NCBI GenBank assembly: GCA_017530965.1
Contig: JAFXLS010000075.1
Span: forward strand, 1 to 53,536
Direction: 5' to 3'
Length of the DNA: 53,536 nt
Source of the DNA: Fibrobacter sp.
Lineage (GTDB): Bacteria; Fibrobacterota; Fibrobacteria; Fibrobacterales; Fibrobacteraceae
A model generated the notes under the pieces. The model saw only the letters and a program-made list of their open reading frames with translations. It did not search any database and had not been told where the DNA came from. The position numbers and the translations under genes were made by a program. Shown piece after piece: positions 7,966-16,163 of the stretch; position 1 is the first letter of the stretch; each line of letters starts with the position of its first letter.

Positions 7966-8526
7966 ATGAAAGACAACAGTAAAAAAATCAGAGAGCTCCT
8001 GTCTGCCCAGGCAATGGAATTCGCTCTCGACGAAATGGCTGCAAAGCTCGCCAAGATGCATCCCACCGCAGACGATGTGGTGGTGCTCGGTATGGCAAGC
8101 CGCGGAATTCCTCTCGCAAAAAAAATCTGCGAGCGTTTAAGTCAGAAGTTTAACAAGACAGTCCCCATGGGAAGCCTCGACGCCACTTTCTACCGTGACG
8201 ACTTCCATTACCGCACCCATATGGGCTCCAGTGAAATGCGCATTACTGAAATGCCCGCTTCGGTGGAAGGTAAAACGGTGATTCTGGTGGACGATGTGCT
8301 CTATACGGGCCGCTCGGTTCGTGCGGCCATGCAGGCAATTCTCGATCTCGGACGCCCGGCGGCAATCCGCCTTTGCGTTCTAGTGGACCGCGGTCATCGC
8401 GAACTTCCCATTGCACCCGACTGCGTAGGACTTACGGTGGAAACCGCACAGGACCAGGAAGTCCGCGTGCAAATTGAACCGATTGACAAGGAAAATTCCG
8501 TTTATCTCGTAGAGGTGGAGGCCTAA
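7966..8526 (+). CDS. pyrR: PyrR bifunctional regulator/uracil phosphoribosyltransferase
   Basis: PyrR senses UMP/UTP against PRPP and controls pyr operons by RNA binding in Firmicutes; it also has uracil phosphoribosyltransferase activity. The 186-residue product has a type I PRTase fold with the PRPP-binding motif VILVDDVLYTGRSVRAAM and the C-terminal segment CVLVDRGHRELPI typical of PyrR. It is the first gene of an apparent operon with pyrB (1-nt gap), pyrC' and a PilZ gene. The ATG at 7966 has no good Shine-Dalgarno. I do not see a clear terminator/antiterminator pair or PyrR-binding loop in the ~170 nt before it, so the mode of regulation here is open. Confidence 0.93.
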   Translation: MKDNSKKIRELLSAQAMEFALDEMAAKLAKMHPTADDVVVLGMASRGIPLAKKICERLSQKFNKTVPMGSLDATFYRDDFHYRTHMGSSEMRITEMPASVEGKTVILVDDVLYTGRSVRAAMQAILDLGRPAAIRLCVLVDRGHRELPIAPDCVGLTVETAQDQEVRVQIEPIDKENSVYLVEVEA

Positions 8527-8527
8527 G

Positions 8528-9484
8528 ATGGGTGCATTACAGATCAAGCATTTGTTCGGACTTCAGGGTGTGTCCAAGCAGGACATTCGCACTATTTTGG
8601 ATAATGCCAAACAATTCCGTGAAATTTTGGAACGCCCCATCAAGAAGGTTCCGTCCCTTCGCGGCCTTACGGTGGTGAACCTGTTCTTCGAAAACAGTAC
8701 CCGTACCCGCACTAGTTTTGAACTCGCCGAAAAGCGCCTTTCCGCCGATACGGTTAACTTTGCGAGTTCCAATTCCAGCGTCAAGAAGGGTGAAACCCTG
8801 GTGGATACGCTCCGCAACATCGAATCCATGAAGATCGATATCGTGGTGGTCCGCCACAAGGGGACTGGCGTTCCCAAGTTCCTGGCTGAACACAGTAACG
8901 CGATTATCGTGAATGCTGGTGATGGTGCCCACGAACATCCTACCCAGGCTCTCCTGGATATGCTTACGGTCGAAGAAAAGCTTGGAACCCTTGAAGGCAA
9001 AAAGGTGGCAATCGTAGGCGATATCCGACACAGCCGTGTGGCTCGCAGTAACATTTGGGGCATGACCACCATGGGTGCCCATGTAACCCTTTGCGGACCC
9101 AGCACCCTGGTGCCCCGCAATACGGAGCTGTTGCAGTACAAGGAACTCGCTGGCAGCGTCTCTTGGGAAACCGATGTGAACAAGGCGGTGCAGGATGCTG
9201 ATGCGGTAATCGCTCTTCGCTTGCAAAAGGAACGCATGGATGATGCCCTTCTTCCCAGCATGCGCGAATACCGCAACTTCTTCGGTATTACCGAACAGGT
9301 TCTGGAATCGGCCAAGGACAAGGTGCTGATCATGCATCCGGGCCCCATTAACCGAGGCGTAGAACTGGATAGTGAAATTGCAGACGGTGAACATTCCGTC
9401 ATCTTGAATCAGGTAACCAACGGGGTTGCCGTCCGTATGGCAGTACTCTTCCTTTTGGCTGGAGGTCGCAATGAAAACGCTTAA
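8528..9484 (+). CDS. pyrB: Aspartate carbamoyltransferase, catalytic chain
   Basis: PyrB condenses carbamoyl phosphate with aspartate to carbamoyl-aspartate, the committed step of pyrimidine synthesis. The 318 residues contain the carbamoyl-phosphate motif STRTRTSFE, the HPTQALLD motif, and the aspartate-loop region GPINRGVELDSE. Length is normal for a catalytic chain. No pyrI follows; instead the next gene is an inactive dihydroorotase homologue that overlaps it by 14 nt, the arrangement known from Pseudomonas-type ATCases, where PyrB needs the PyrC' protein for assembly. GGAGG lies 6 nt before the ATG. Confidence 0.96.
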   Translation: MGALQIKHLFGLQGVSKQDIRTILDNAKQFREILERPIKKVPSLRGLTVVNLFFENSTRTRTSFELAEKRLSADTVNFASSNSSVKKGETLVDTLRNIESMKIDIVVVRHKGTGVPKFLAEHSNAIIVNAGDGAHEHPTQALLDMLTVEEKLGTLEGKKVAIVGDIRHSRVARSNIWGMTTMGAHVTLCGPSTLVPRNTELLQYKELAGSVSWETDVNKAVQDADAVIALRLQKERMDDALLPSMREYRNFFGITEQVLESAKDKVLIMHPGPINRGVELDSEIADGEHSVILNQVTNGVAVRMAVLFLLAGGRNENA

Positions 9485-10751
9485 TAGCGCAAAAGGCGCA
9501 TCGCGCGTTCTTAAGAATTTGAAGCTCTGGAACAAGGGTGAAGATTTTGTTGACACCGATATTCGCATCGATGCCGAAGGGAAGCTTGTTTCTAAGGAAG
9601 AAAAAGATTTCAAGCCTGATCAGGAAATTGACTGTAACGGGGCCCTGGTTCTTCCGGCCTTGTTTGGTCTTGGCCTCGATTTTATGGAACCGCTCCGTGA
9701 TGACGTCTATACATTCAAGAACGGTCTTGACGCCATGCGTCGTGGCGGCTTCTATGGCGGTCTTTACGAAAGTGCCGCAAACCCCATTGACGATGCCGAC
9801 AAGATGGTGGCCATGAAGTTACGCTTTGGCAATTGCGGCAAGAACGACGGTATGGATATCAAGTTCTTGGGTGCTTACAGCAAGGGCTTTGGCTCTGATA
9901 GCCTCGCCGAAATGTTAGACCTGGCCGATGCTGGAGCCGTGGGCTTCGGTGACGGTGGTGCCTCTATACCTCATAGCAGGTTCCTTCGTCTTGCCATGGA
10001 ATATGGCAAAATGACGGGTAAGCGTTTCTTCTTCCAGCCCATGGACAAGACGCTGCGCCATAGCGGTTGCGTTCACGAAGGTGCCTATTCCGACATGCTC
10101 GGCATGAAGGGAATTCCTCGTATCGCAGAAACCATCGCTGCTTACACTGTGCTTGAAACGGCCCGCTTCCTGCAGGTGCCGGTGCACTTTAAGCAGGTTA
10201 CCTGTGGCGAAACGTTAGATCTTATTCGTAACGCACGGAAGCAGGGCATTGACGTCACTTGCGATGTGGGACTTTATCATCTGTTGCTGGATGATTCAAG
10301 CCTTGAAACTTTGGATTCCGCCTTCCATTTGATTCCGCCTCTCCGTTCTGCTGATGATAGTGAAGCTTTGTGGAAGGGTCTGGAAGATGGTACGGTGACT
10401 GCGATTAGCATGAACCTTACGCCGGTGCTTCGTCAAGATACCGAAGTGAATTTTGAAGATTCTATTCCGGGAGCTCTTTCCCTTGAAATCGCCCTGCCTG
10501 CGATTTGGAAGAAGCTGTGTGCCCGTGTCGGTGTCGCTCGTGCTTTGGAATTGCTGGCCTTTGCTCCTGCCCGCTTGGTTGGTGCCCGTCTGCCCGAAAA
10601 CTTCGAGAATTTCGTCGTAATCGATCCGGACAAGCCGAGCAAGGTGACCGAGAAGGTCTTTGCGGGGCATGTCTGTAATTCTCCGTTCTTGGGCAAGGAA
10701 CTTCCTTCCAGCGTCCTGGGAACTTACATCAACGGAGTCTGGACTGAGTAA
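9471..10751 (+). CDS. pyrC': Dihydroorotase-like protein lacking metal ligands (PyrC')
   Basis: The 426-residue protein aligns along its length with class I dihydroorotase (cyclic amidohydrolase) but looks non-catalytic. Where active enzymes have DLHVHLREP, this has residues 66-74 GLGLDFMEP, so both His of HxH are gone (Gly68, Asp70). In the later HxxHVS-like segment the second His is Gln (HFKQV, 239-243). In the TDHAPH position it reads MNLTPV, replacing the catalytic Asp (Asn315) and His. The PPLR motif and fold-defining Gly/Pro residues remain. By analogy with pseudomonad PyrC', it may be structural, supporting PyrB. The start at 9471 is preferred because GGAGG lies 5 nt upstream. An active pyrC should be elsewhere in the genome. 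Confidence 0.88.
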   Translation: MKTLNSAKGASRVLKNLKLWNKGEDFVDTDIRIDAEGKLVSKEEKDFKPDQEIDCNGALVLPALFGLGLDFMEPLRDDVYTFKNGLDAMRRGGFYGGLYESAANPIDDADKMVAMKLRFGNCGKNDGMDIKFLGAYSKGFGSDSLAEMLDLADAGAVGFGDGGASIPHSRFLRLAMEYGKMTGKRFFFQPMDKTLRHSGCVHEGAYSDMLGMKGIPRIAETIAAYTVLETARFLQVPVHFKQVTCGETLDLIRNARKQGIDVTCDVGLYHLLLDDSSLETLDSAFHLIPPLRSADDSEALWKGLEDGTVTAISMNLTPVLRQDTEVNFEDSIPGALSLEIALPAIWKKLCARVGVARALELLAFAPARLVGARLPENFENFVVIDPDKPSKVTEKVFAGHVCNSPFLGKELPSSVLGTYINGVWTE

Positions 10752-10753
10752 TC

Positions 10754-11770
10754 ATGATTGACCCGCTTCAAATAGTTTGGTTTGCCTTTGTCATATGCTT
10801 GTGCATAGCGCTGTTGGTGCTGTTGGAAGTCCATCGCATCAATGACCGCCGTGAAAACGAGGAAATGTTTGGTACCCAAGCTTTTGATGATAGGGTCGCA
10901 GAACTCGGTTTTTCTCCTAAAGAAAAAAGGACTTTGGACAAAATAATTAGAACGTCATCCTTTGAAAACAAAGATGCCATTTTGAATTCGTCAGGGCTCT
11001 TTGAACAAGCGGTAGCAGCGTTCTACTATGTTCGCGATGTATTCGATGTCCGTGATGAAACTCTTGCTGCAGTGGAAGCTCTCCGCCACAAGATGAATTT
11101 TACGGCATCGAATCCTTTGTCTGAAGTTTATTCTACCAGACAGTTTAATGTGGGAGACCGCATTGACTTGATTCCTGAAAACGGAACGTTGATCAAGCGC
11201 TCCGATATCGTGTGGCGAACCGAAAAGGAATGGGCTATTTCTTACGATGGGAGTGATGGACCGGCCACTTCGCTGGTGGGGCGCTCCATTCGAATCCGAT
11301 GGACCCGACCCGATGACGCTATCTATTCTACGACCATTCCTGTTCGACGTGTGGATGAAACCAATAATCTAGTCCTGATACATTCCTCTTCTTTGGATAA
11401 GCGCCAGCTGCGTCGTTGGGTTCGTGAACAGGTGGCGTTCCCCGTGACGGCCGTTTTTGAAAACGGAAATACCGTTGGAGGAACCCTTCTGGACCTTTCT
11501 GCAGGCGGTATCATGATTGGATTGCCCCAGGAATGCTATCCGGGGCAGCATTTGCGTATCCAGTTTGAGCTTCCCAGCTTTGGCGACGAAGACGTGGAAA
11601 TTGAGATTTTGCGCAATTTAGGGCAAAAAAACAAGGATTTCCCCAACTACTATTGCCTTACAGCTTCTTTCCGTGGAACCTTCGGTTGGACCCAGGAAAG
11701 AGTGCTTCAGTACCTGTTTGAACTGAGTAAGTCAAAAAAACAGGCAAAAAAGTGGACTAAACAGGCCTAA
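10754..11770 (+). CDS. Membrane-anchored PilZ-domain protein (c-di-GMP receptor)
   Basis: The 338-residue product has one N-terminal membrane helix (about residues 7-26, VWFAFVICLCIALLVLLEV), a cytoplasmic helical region, a YcgR-like beta domain (about 125-210) and a C-terminal PilZ domain. Both c-di-GMP motifs are intact: RRWVR (RxxxR, residues 220-224) and DLSAGG (D/NxSxxG, 247-252). It should therefore bind c-di-GMP. It begins 2 nt after the pyrC' stop, so it is the last gene of the pyr unit, and it sits just upstream of the pilM promoter. Its place suggests a role in pilus or gliding control, but the partner is unknown. Confidence 0.88.
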   Translation: MIDPLQIVWFAFVICLCIALLVLLEVHRINDRRENEEMFGTQAFDDRVAELGFSPKEKRTLDKIIRTSSFENKDAILNSSGLFEQAVAAFYYVRDVFDVRDETLAAVEALRHKMNFTASNPLSEVYSTRQFNVGDRIDLIPENGTLIKRSDIVWRTEKEWAISYDGSDGPATSLVGRSIRIRWTRPDDAIYSTTIPVRRVDETNNLVLIHSSSLDKRQLRRWVREQVAFPVTAVFENGNTVGGTLLDLSAGGIMIGLPQECYPGQHLRIQFELPSFGDEDVEIEILRNLGQKNKDFPNYYCLTASFRGTFGWTQERVLQYLFELSKSKKQAKKWTKQA

Positions 11771-11806
11771 GTAGTTCATTTTCAATGACTTAGATTGATT
11801 TTTCGC

Positions 11807-11835
11807 TTGACATTCTGCTTTTATAAAGGTAGAAT
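11807..11835 (+). promoter_or_regulatory. Promoter of the pilMNO-P-Q operon
   Basis: TTGACA (11807-11812) and TAGAAT (11830-11835) are separated by exactly 17 nt. It stands in the only gap between the PilZ gene and pilM, about 33 nt before the start codon. Confidence 0.85.
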
Positions 11836-11868
11836 TAGTAAGGAAATGTTTTACAATCGGAGTTAACT

Positions 11869-13014
11869 TTGGCTTTAGGATTGATTTCTAAAATCCGTGG
11901 CTTGCGCGAGACAGTTGGCATTGATGTTGGTCATTACAGCATCAAGTATGTCAAGGTCTTGCATGGCGCGAGCGGAAACAAGATTGTTTTAGACGCCGAC
12001 TTGGAACGGGTGCCTGATGGATGTATCGTCAATGGCGAAATTCAGGTGCGTGAAGGGGATGCTCCCACCGATAAGGACGGCAAACGCGAAAAGGATGGGG
12101 CTGAACTGCTCGCCGAGGCTATGGCGAAGCTGCTGATTCGTCACCCCATCGACGATTCCTGCGATATTGTTGCATCGGTAAACTGCGGTGCTGGCGCCGG
12201 TGGTGTTCTGGTGGACCGTGTGTCTGTCAAGGTGCCGAAAAACGGAAATGAAGCGGCCATTATTCTTCAGACTGCCCAGTCCCGTCCGCCCTTCGATGAC
12301 CAGGACAACGTGATTGACTACGAGATCTATTCCCGTGAAAACGAAGACGTCAAGGTGAACGTGGTGGCTGCGAAAAGCGCTCTGTTGGACTCCTGGGCCC
12401 AGTTCTTCAATCGACGCGGGCTCAAACTATCGGCGCTGGATGTCGATATTTTCGGCATGCTGAATGCTTATGTGGCAACGGTCGAAGATGCTGAAAAAGA
12501 AAAGACTGTTGCAATCTTCAATATTGGCGAAAAGAAGATGAGCGTGGCCTTCGTGCAGGACGGCCAGTTCCATTCCATGCGTGCCATGGCCGGTGGTTCC
12601 TTGGATATGGTGGTCAGCAAGACCTGCATGAACCTTGGCATTGATTCCGAAAAGTGCCACGAAATTTTGAGCAAGGGAGATCTGTCTGTGGTAGACGGAT
12701 TCTCCGAAGCTGAAGTCGAAGCAGCGCTCCGACTGGCATACGAGGACCTGATGGCGCAGATCGATATTGGTATCCGCTACTTCTCGTCTTCGGAAGATTC
12801 CAAACCCCTAGACAAAATTTTGTTGGGTGGAGGTGGAGCCGCCGCCCCTGGTCTGAGGGAATTTATCGCAGAACACTCCGGTATCGAGACTGACACGGTG
12901 AATCCGTTCAGGCTCGTGCCCTGTGATTCCAAGGTGTTTGGCGAGGGTGGTCTCTCGATCGCTCTCTCCAATATTTACGCCCCTGCGTTGGGCTTGGCAA
13001 TGAGGAAGTTCTAA
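11869..13014 (+). CDS. pilM: Type IV pilus assembly protein PilM
   Basis: PilM is the cytoplasmic actin-like ATPase of the type IV pilus alignment complex; it links the motor to the inner-membrane PilN/PilO. The 381-residue protein opens with a phosphate-binding loop (VGIDVGHYSIKYVKV) and has a C-terminal GGGGAAAPGLREF loop, as in the FtsA/PilM fold. The start codon is TTG at 11869, supported by GGAG 6 nt upstream and by the protein reading ALGLISK right away. The stop codon overlaps the pilN ATG by one base. The insertion around residues 65-85 (rich in Asp/Lys) is longer than in most PilM. Confidence 0.92.
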   Translation: MALGLISKIRGLRETVGIDVGHYSIKYVKVLHGASGNKIVLDADLERVPDGCIVNGEIQVREGDAPTDKDGKREKDGAELLAEAMAKLLIRHPIDDSCDIVASVNCGAGAGGVLVDRVSVKVPKNGNEAAIILQTAQSRPPFDDQDNVIDYEIYSRENEDVKVNVVAAKSALLDSWAQFFNRRGLKLSALDVDIFGMLNAYVATVEDAEKEKTVAIFNIGEKKMSVAFVQDGQFHSMRAMAGGSLDMVVSKTCMNLGIDSEKCHEILSKGDLSVVDGFSEAEVEAALRLAYEDLMAQIDIGIRYFSSSEDSKPLDKILLGGGGAAAPGLREFIAEHSGIETDTVNPFRLVPCDSKVFGEGGLSIALSNIYAPALGLAMRKF

Positions 13015-13631
13015 TGGCGTCTACGAAAAAAGAAACCACAAGAAATGCCTTGGCCATTTCCATTAACTTGCTTCCGCCGGAATTCCGCAAGAAGCAAAAA
13101 GACTTTTCTTGGGTAACGGACCGTCGCATCATTTGGCCCACAGTTGCTCTGCTTGTTGCAATTGTTGCCGTGGTCATGTTGCAAGGTTATGTCTCTGAAA
13201 CTATTAGCGGTCTGAGCCAAGAACTGAACCGTGTTCAGGAAGAAGTGGAACGTGAACGTCCGCTGCTTTCCAAGATTAGCGACCTGGAACAGAAGCAGGG
13301 TGTTGTCAATACAAAGATCAATGCTCTCAAGTCCATCCAGGTGAGCAAGAAACGCTGGGTTATTTTGTTCGAAAATATCTCGTCGGTGCTTCCGCCAAAC
13401 ATGTGGATTACAAGCATTAACCAGATGGGTGAATTCGATCTTGAAATGCGCGGAGTCACCTACGACTTCTCGGAAGTAGCCGAATACATGGTGAAGCTCG
13501 AAAAGCAGGTGAGTATCCAATCGGTTTCGCTGGTGACCATCTCTACTGCAAAGGTGGATGGAAAAGAAGCCTATAATTTCACCATCAAGATAGTTCTCAA
13601 GCGAGATCTTGGGGAGGGTGATAATGGGTAA
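13014..13631 (+). CDS. pilN: Type IV pilus inner-membrane protein PilN
   Basis: PilN spans the inner membrane once and binds PilM through a short N-terminal motif. Here that motif is INLLP at residues 17-21, followed by a membrane helix (about 41-60, WPTVALLVAIVAVVMLQGYV), a coiled-coil segment (about 62-105) and a periplasmic ferredoxin-like domain ending near residue 200. The 205-residue length is normal. Its start overlaps the pilM stop and its end overlaps the pilO start by 8 nt, consistent with translational coupling in the pilM-Q operon. Confidence 0.93.
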   Translation: MASTKKETTRNALAISINLLPPEFRKKQKDFSWVTDRRIIWPTVALLVAIVAVVMLQGYVSETISGLSQELNRVQEEVERERPLLSKISDLEQKQGVVNTKINALKSIQVSKKRWVILFENISSVLPPNMWITSINQMGEFDLEMRGVTYDFSEVAEYMVKLEKQVSIQSVSLVTISTAKVDGKEAYNFTIKIVLKRDLGEGDNG

Positions 13632-14223
13632 GATAGATCTAAAAGACAAACGAAACGTCTATGCCATAGTCGTGTGCCTCCTGATTATGGTTGCAGCCCA
13701 TCTAGTGTATAACTATGTATGGGATCCGTTTACGTATCAGCGTGAATCTCTGGAACGTGATCTTCAGTCGGCTCAGGCAGAACTGGACAAGATCAACGCC
13801 AAGAAGCATCGCGTGGCTGAACTCGAAATGCAATTGGCCCAGGCCGAAAAGGATTTCGAAAAGTTGAAGGAAATGTTCCCCGAAGAAGAAAAGGTGCCGC
13901 TGCGCTTGCAGGACCTTTACGCGGTGATTCGTAGCTCCATGGTACAGATTCAGAAGTTCAATCCTGAAGGCCGCGCTGAAAAGGAACACTATATCGAAAA
14001 CCGTTATTCGATTGCCGTCAATTCGGGCTACCACATGCTGGGTTACCTGTTTGCAGAAATTGCGAACTTCAATTACCCGACTGCCATTACGAACCTTCGC
14101 TTGAACCGTTATTCGGGTATCAAGGCCGAAGTGGAAAAGTCTGAAACTCATGGCTGGACTCCGATTACCATGTCGGTGACATTCAACCTGACTACGTACA
14201 CATCTAAGAAGGTTGGCAAATGA
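13624..14223 (+). CDS. pilO: Type IV pilus inner-membrane protein PilO
   Basis: PilO pairs with PilN in the periplasm to form the alignment subcomplex. The 199-residue protein has a membrane helix (about residues 13-33, VYAIVVCLLIMVAAHLVYNYV), a coiled coil (about 43-90) and a periplasmic domain with the FPEEEKVPLRLQDLY segment typical of PilO. I start it at 13624, where GGGAGG lies 7 nt upstream; an earlier in-frame ATG at 13609 is inside pilN. It ends in an ATGA overlap with the next gene. Confidence 0.92.
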   Translation: MGKIDLKDKRNVYAIVVCLLIMVAAHLVYNYVWDPFTYQRESLERDLQSAQAELDKINAKKHRVAELEMQLAQAEKDFEKLKEMFPEEEKVPLRLQDLYAVIRSSMVQIQKFNPEGRAEKEHYIENRYSIAVNSGYHMLGYLFAEIANFNYPTAITNLRLNRYSGIKAEVEKSETHGWTPITMSVTFNLTTYTSKKVGK

Positions 14224-16163
14224 TGAAAATGAAAATTCTTCTTTTGTTGCTTGCCTTTACGGCTTTTGCTAGTGCCGCCCAGATCAAGGATGTGCGCTTT
14301 GATTGCAGTGCAAAGGGTTGCCAGGTGGTGTTTGCCTTTGCATCTGACAAGAACTTGCCCACGTTCTTCCAGAAGTACGATGCCGCTTCCAAGAAGTTGA
14401 CGGTGGGTTTCTCTGAAACGACTTTTGCTCTTGGCGAAGGTGATTACGACATTGATGCCAATTCCAAGTTTGTCAAGTCCATGAAGGTGTTCAAGGATGC
14501 GTACAAGGGTACGGCGTTCTTGAAGATTGAAATGGCTGTTGGCGCATCGATTGCTTCGGATAAAAACGAAATTGCCCTGGACAAGTCCAACTTCTTGATT
14601 AAACTCAAGAATAAGGGCGGAAAGTCTTGGACCCTTTCTAAGCTTTTTGCTGAACGCAAGAAGGCTGCCGAAAAGCAGGCTGCTCTTGACAAGAAGGCTG
14701 CCGCCAAGGCCGCCCTCGAAGAAAAGAAACGTTTGGCCGAAGAAAAGAAGGCTGCCGACAAGCGTGCTCTTGAAGAAAAGAAAGCTGCTGAAAAGCAGGC
14801 TGCCCTCGACAAGAAGGCTGCCGCCAAGGCCGCCGCTGAAGAGAAAAAGGCTGCCGAAAAAGCTGCTGCCGAAGAAAAGAAGCGTTTAGCTGCCGAAAAG
14901 AAGGAAGCGGAACGCCGCGCTCTTGAAGAGAAGAAGGCTGCCGAAAAGGCCGCTCTCGAAGAAAAGAAGCGCTTGGCCGAAGAAAAGAAGGCTGCCGAAA
15001 AGGCTGCCCGTGAAGCTGAAAAACTCATGGCCGAACAGCAAAAGCAGATTGACAAGGCCATTCTCGAGGGTGGTGCTATTTCTGCACTGCTTCCGAAGCT
15101 GAAGGAAATGACGGTTCTCATCGGTTCCGGTATGGAACAGTTCCGCCTTGTGGCTGAAGAACCCATTGAAATTCAGAACGTTTCTACGATTGACAAGAAT
15201 TACACCTTGACCATTGGCCTTGCCGGTCCGCAAAAGTCTCCTATTTTCAGGATTGGCGCCGGATCTCTGGTGAAGTCCGTGACTTGGGGCGCAAATGGTC
15301 TTAAGGTTCAGCTGAAGGGCGCTGTCCAGCCGGTTATCTTGGTGCAGGATGGCGTGCTTGTGTTGCAGATTGCCGAAAAGGGAATCAATAGGGATGGCTT
15401 TGTATTCTGGTCCGCACAGCCCAAGGGAATCTTTGTGCGCGATTGGATGAAGGCTGTTGACGAAAAGCCGAACTTCGATGCCTTTGTGAAGAATCTCGAC
15501 AAGGGCAGCAAGAAGATTATTTCGGGTTCCCAGACATTCCACCTGCGTCCGGTTGTTCGCGAACTGATTGTGGTTGCAGATGAAACGGAATTCTACGCCG
15601 CCCCGAACGAGAACTCTCAGGTGATGCAGCGCCTTGTGTTTGGCGATCGTCTGGTAAGCCTCGATATGAAGGGCCTGTATCGCAAAGTCCAGTACGGTAA
15701 CAGGGTGGGCTATGTGGACCGCCGCGCCGTCGGTTTCTTTGACGAACTTTCCTCTGTGCAAGAAGAACGCCTGAAACAAGTTGACAAGGAACGTGGTACG
15801 AATCTCACGACAAACACCGCGCAGATTGGTAGCCAGCTCGATGGTCTTTATGAAGACCGCGTGACTTATAGTTCCTTTGGCCGTCGCGACCCGTTTGTCG
15901 AAGTGGATGGCCTTGTGGAAGAAGGTATCAATATTGACCAGGTTGAACTGGTGGGTATCATTTGGGAATCGGATGTGCCGGTAGCTATTCTTGTTGAATC
16001 CAAGAATCCGTCTATTTCGTACACCGTTAAAGAAGGCGACAAGATTCTCAACGGTAAAGTTTTAAAAATCACACAAACTGACGTACTCTTCCTGATTCAG
16101 GAATTCGGGGTGAGCCGTCGCTACTCCATGGGTCTTCCCGATAAACTTGGGGGTCAAAAGTGA
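14220..16163 (+). CDS. pilP: Composite AMIN/coil/SH3/PilP pilus protein
   Basis: The 647-residue protein fills the pilP position but is over three times the usual PilP length. Seen in order: a signal peptide (1-19); an AMIN-like domain (about 21-130); a highly charged Lys/Ala/Glu helix (about 142-285); a second AMIN-like segment (about 297-385); a bacterial SH3-like domain (about 453-505, with YAAPNENSQVM and RVGYVDRRAV); and a C-terminal PilP-type domain (about 552-640, FGRRDPFVEV to VLFLIQEFGVSRRY). No lipobox is visible, unlike classical PilP lipoproteins. AMIN and SH3 parts normally belong to secretins or wall-binding proteins; the PilQ next door lacks AMIN. I infer that secretin-associated wall-binding functions moved onto PilP. 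Domain edges are estimates. Confidence 0.82.
   Translation: MMKMKILLLLLAFTAFASAAQIKDVRFDCSAKGCQVVFAFASDKNLPTFFQKYDAASKKLTVGFSETTFALGEGDYDIDANSKFVKSMKVFKDAYKGTAFLKIEMAVGASIASDKNEIALDKSNFLIKLKNKGGKSWTLSKLFAERKKAAEKQAALDKKAAAKAALEEKKRLAEEKKAADKRALEEKKAAEKQAALDKKAAAKAAAEEKKAAEKAAAEEKKRLAAEKKEAERRALEEKKAAEKAALEEKKRLAEEKKAAEKAAREAEKLMAEQQKQIDKAILEGGAISALLPKLKEMTVLIGSGMEQFRLVAEEPIEIQNVSTIDKNYTLTIGLAGPQKSPIFRIGAGSLVKSVTWGANGLKVQLKGAVQPVILVQDGVLVLQIAEKGINRDGFVFWSAQPKGIFVRDWMKAVDEKPNFDAFVKNLDKGSKKIISGSQTFHLRPVVRELIVVADETEFYAAPNENSQVMQRLVFGDRLVSLDMKGLYRKVQYGNRVGYVDRRAVGFFDELSSVQEERLKQVDKERGTNLTTNTAQIGSQLDGLYEDRVTYSSFGRRDPFVEVDGLVEEGINIDQVELVGIIWESDVPVAILVESKNPSISYTVKEGDKILNGKVLKITQTDVLFLIQEFGVSRRYSMGLPDKLGGQK
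14640..15035 (+). repeat. Coding repeats for a Lys/Ala/Glu helix
   Basis: Near-identical 24-60-nt units encode blocks such as EEKKRLAEEKKAAEKAA. The encoded segment of about 140 residues should form a long single alpha-helix able to span the periplasm. Such repeats are prone to copy-number change and to assembly error. Confidence 0.8.

Noticed and set aside
14640..15035. Tandem DNA repeat or minisatellite of non-coding origin
   Set aside because: The repeats stay in frame and encode a continuous charged helix inside a conserved pilus operon, so coding constraint explains them.
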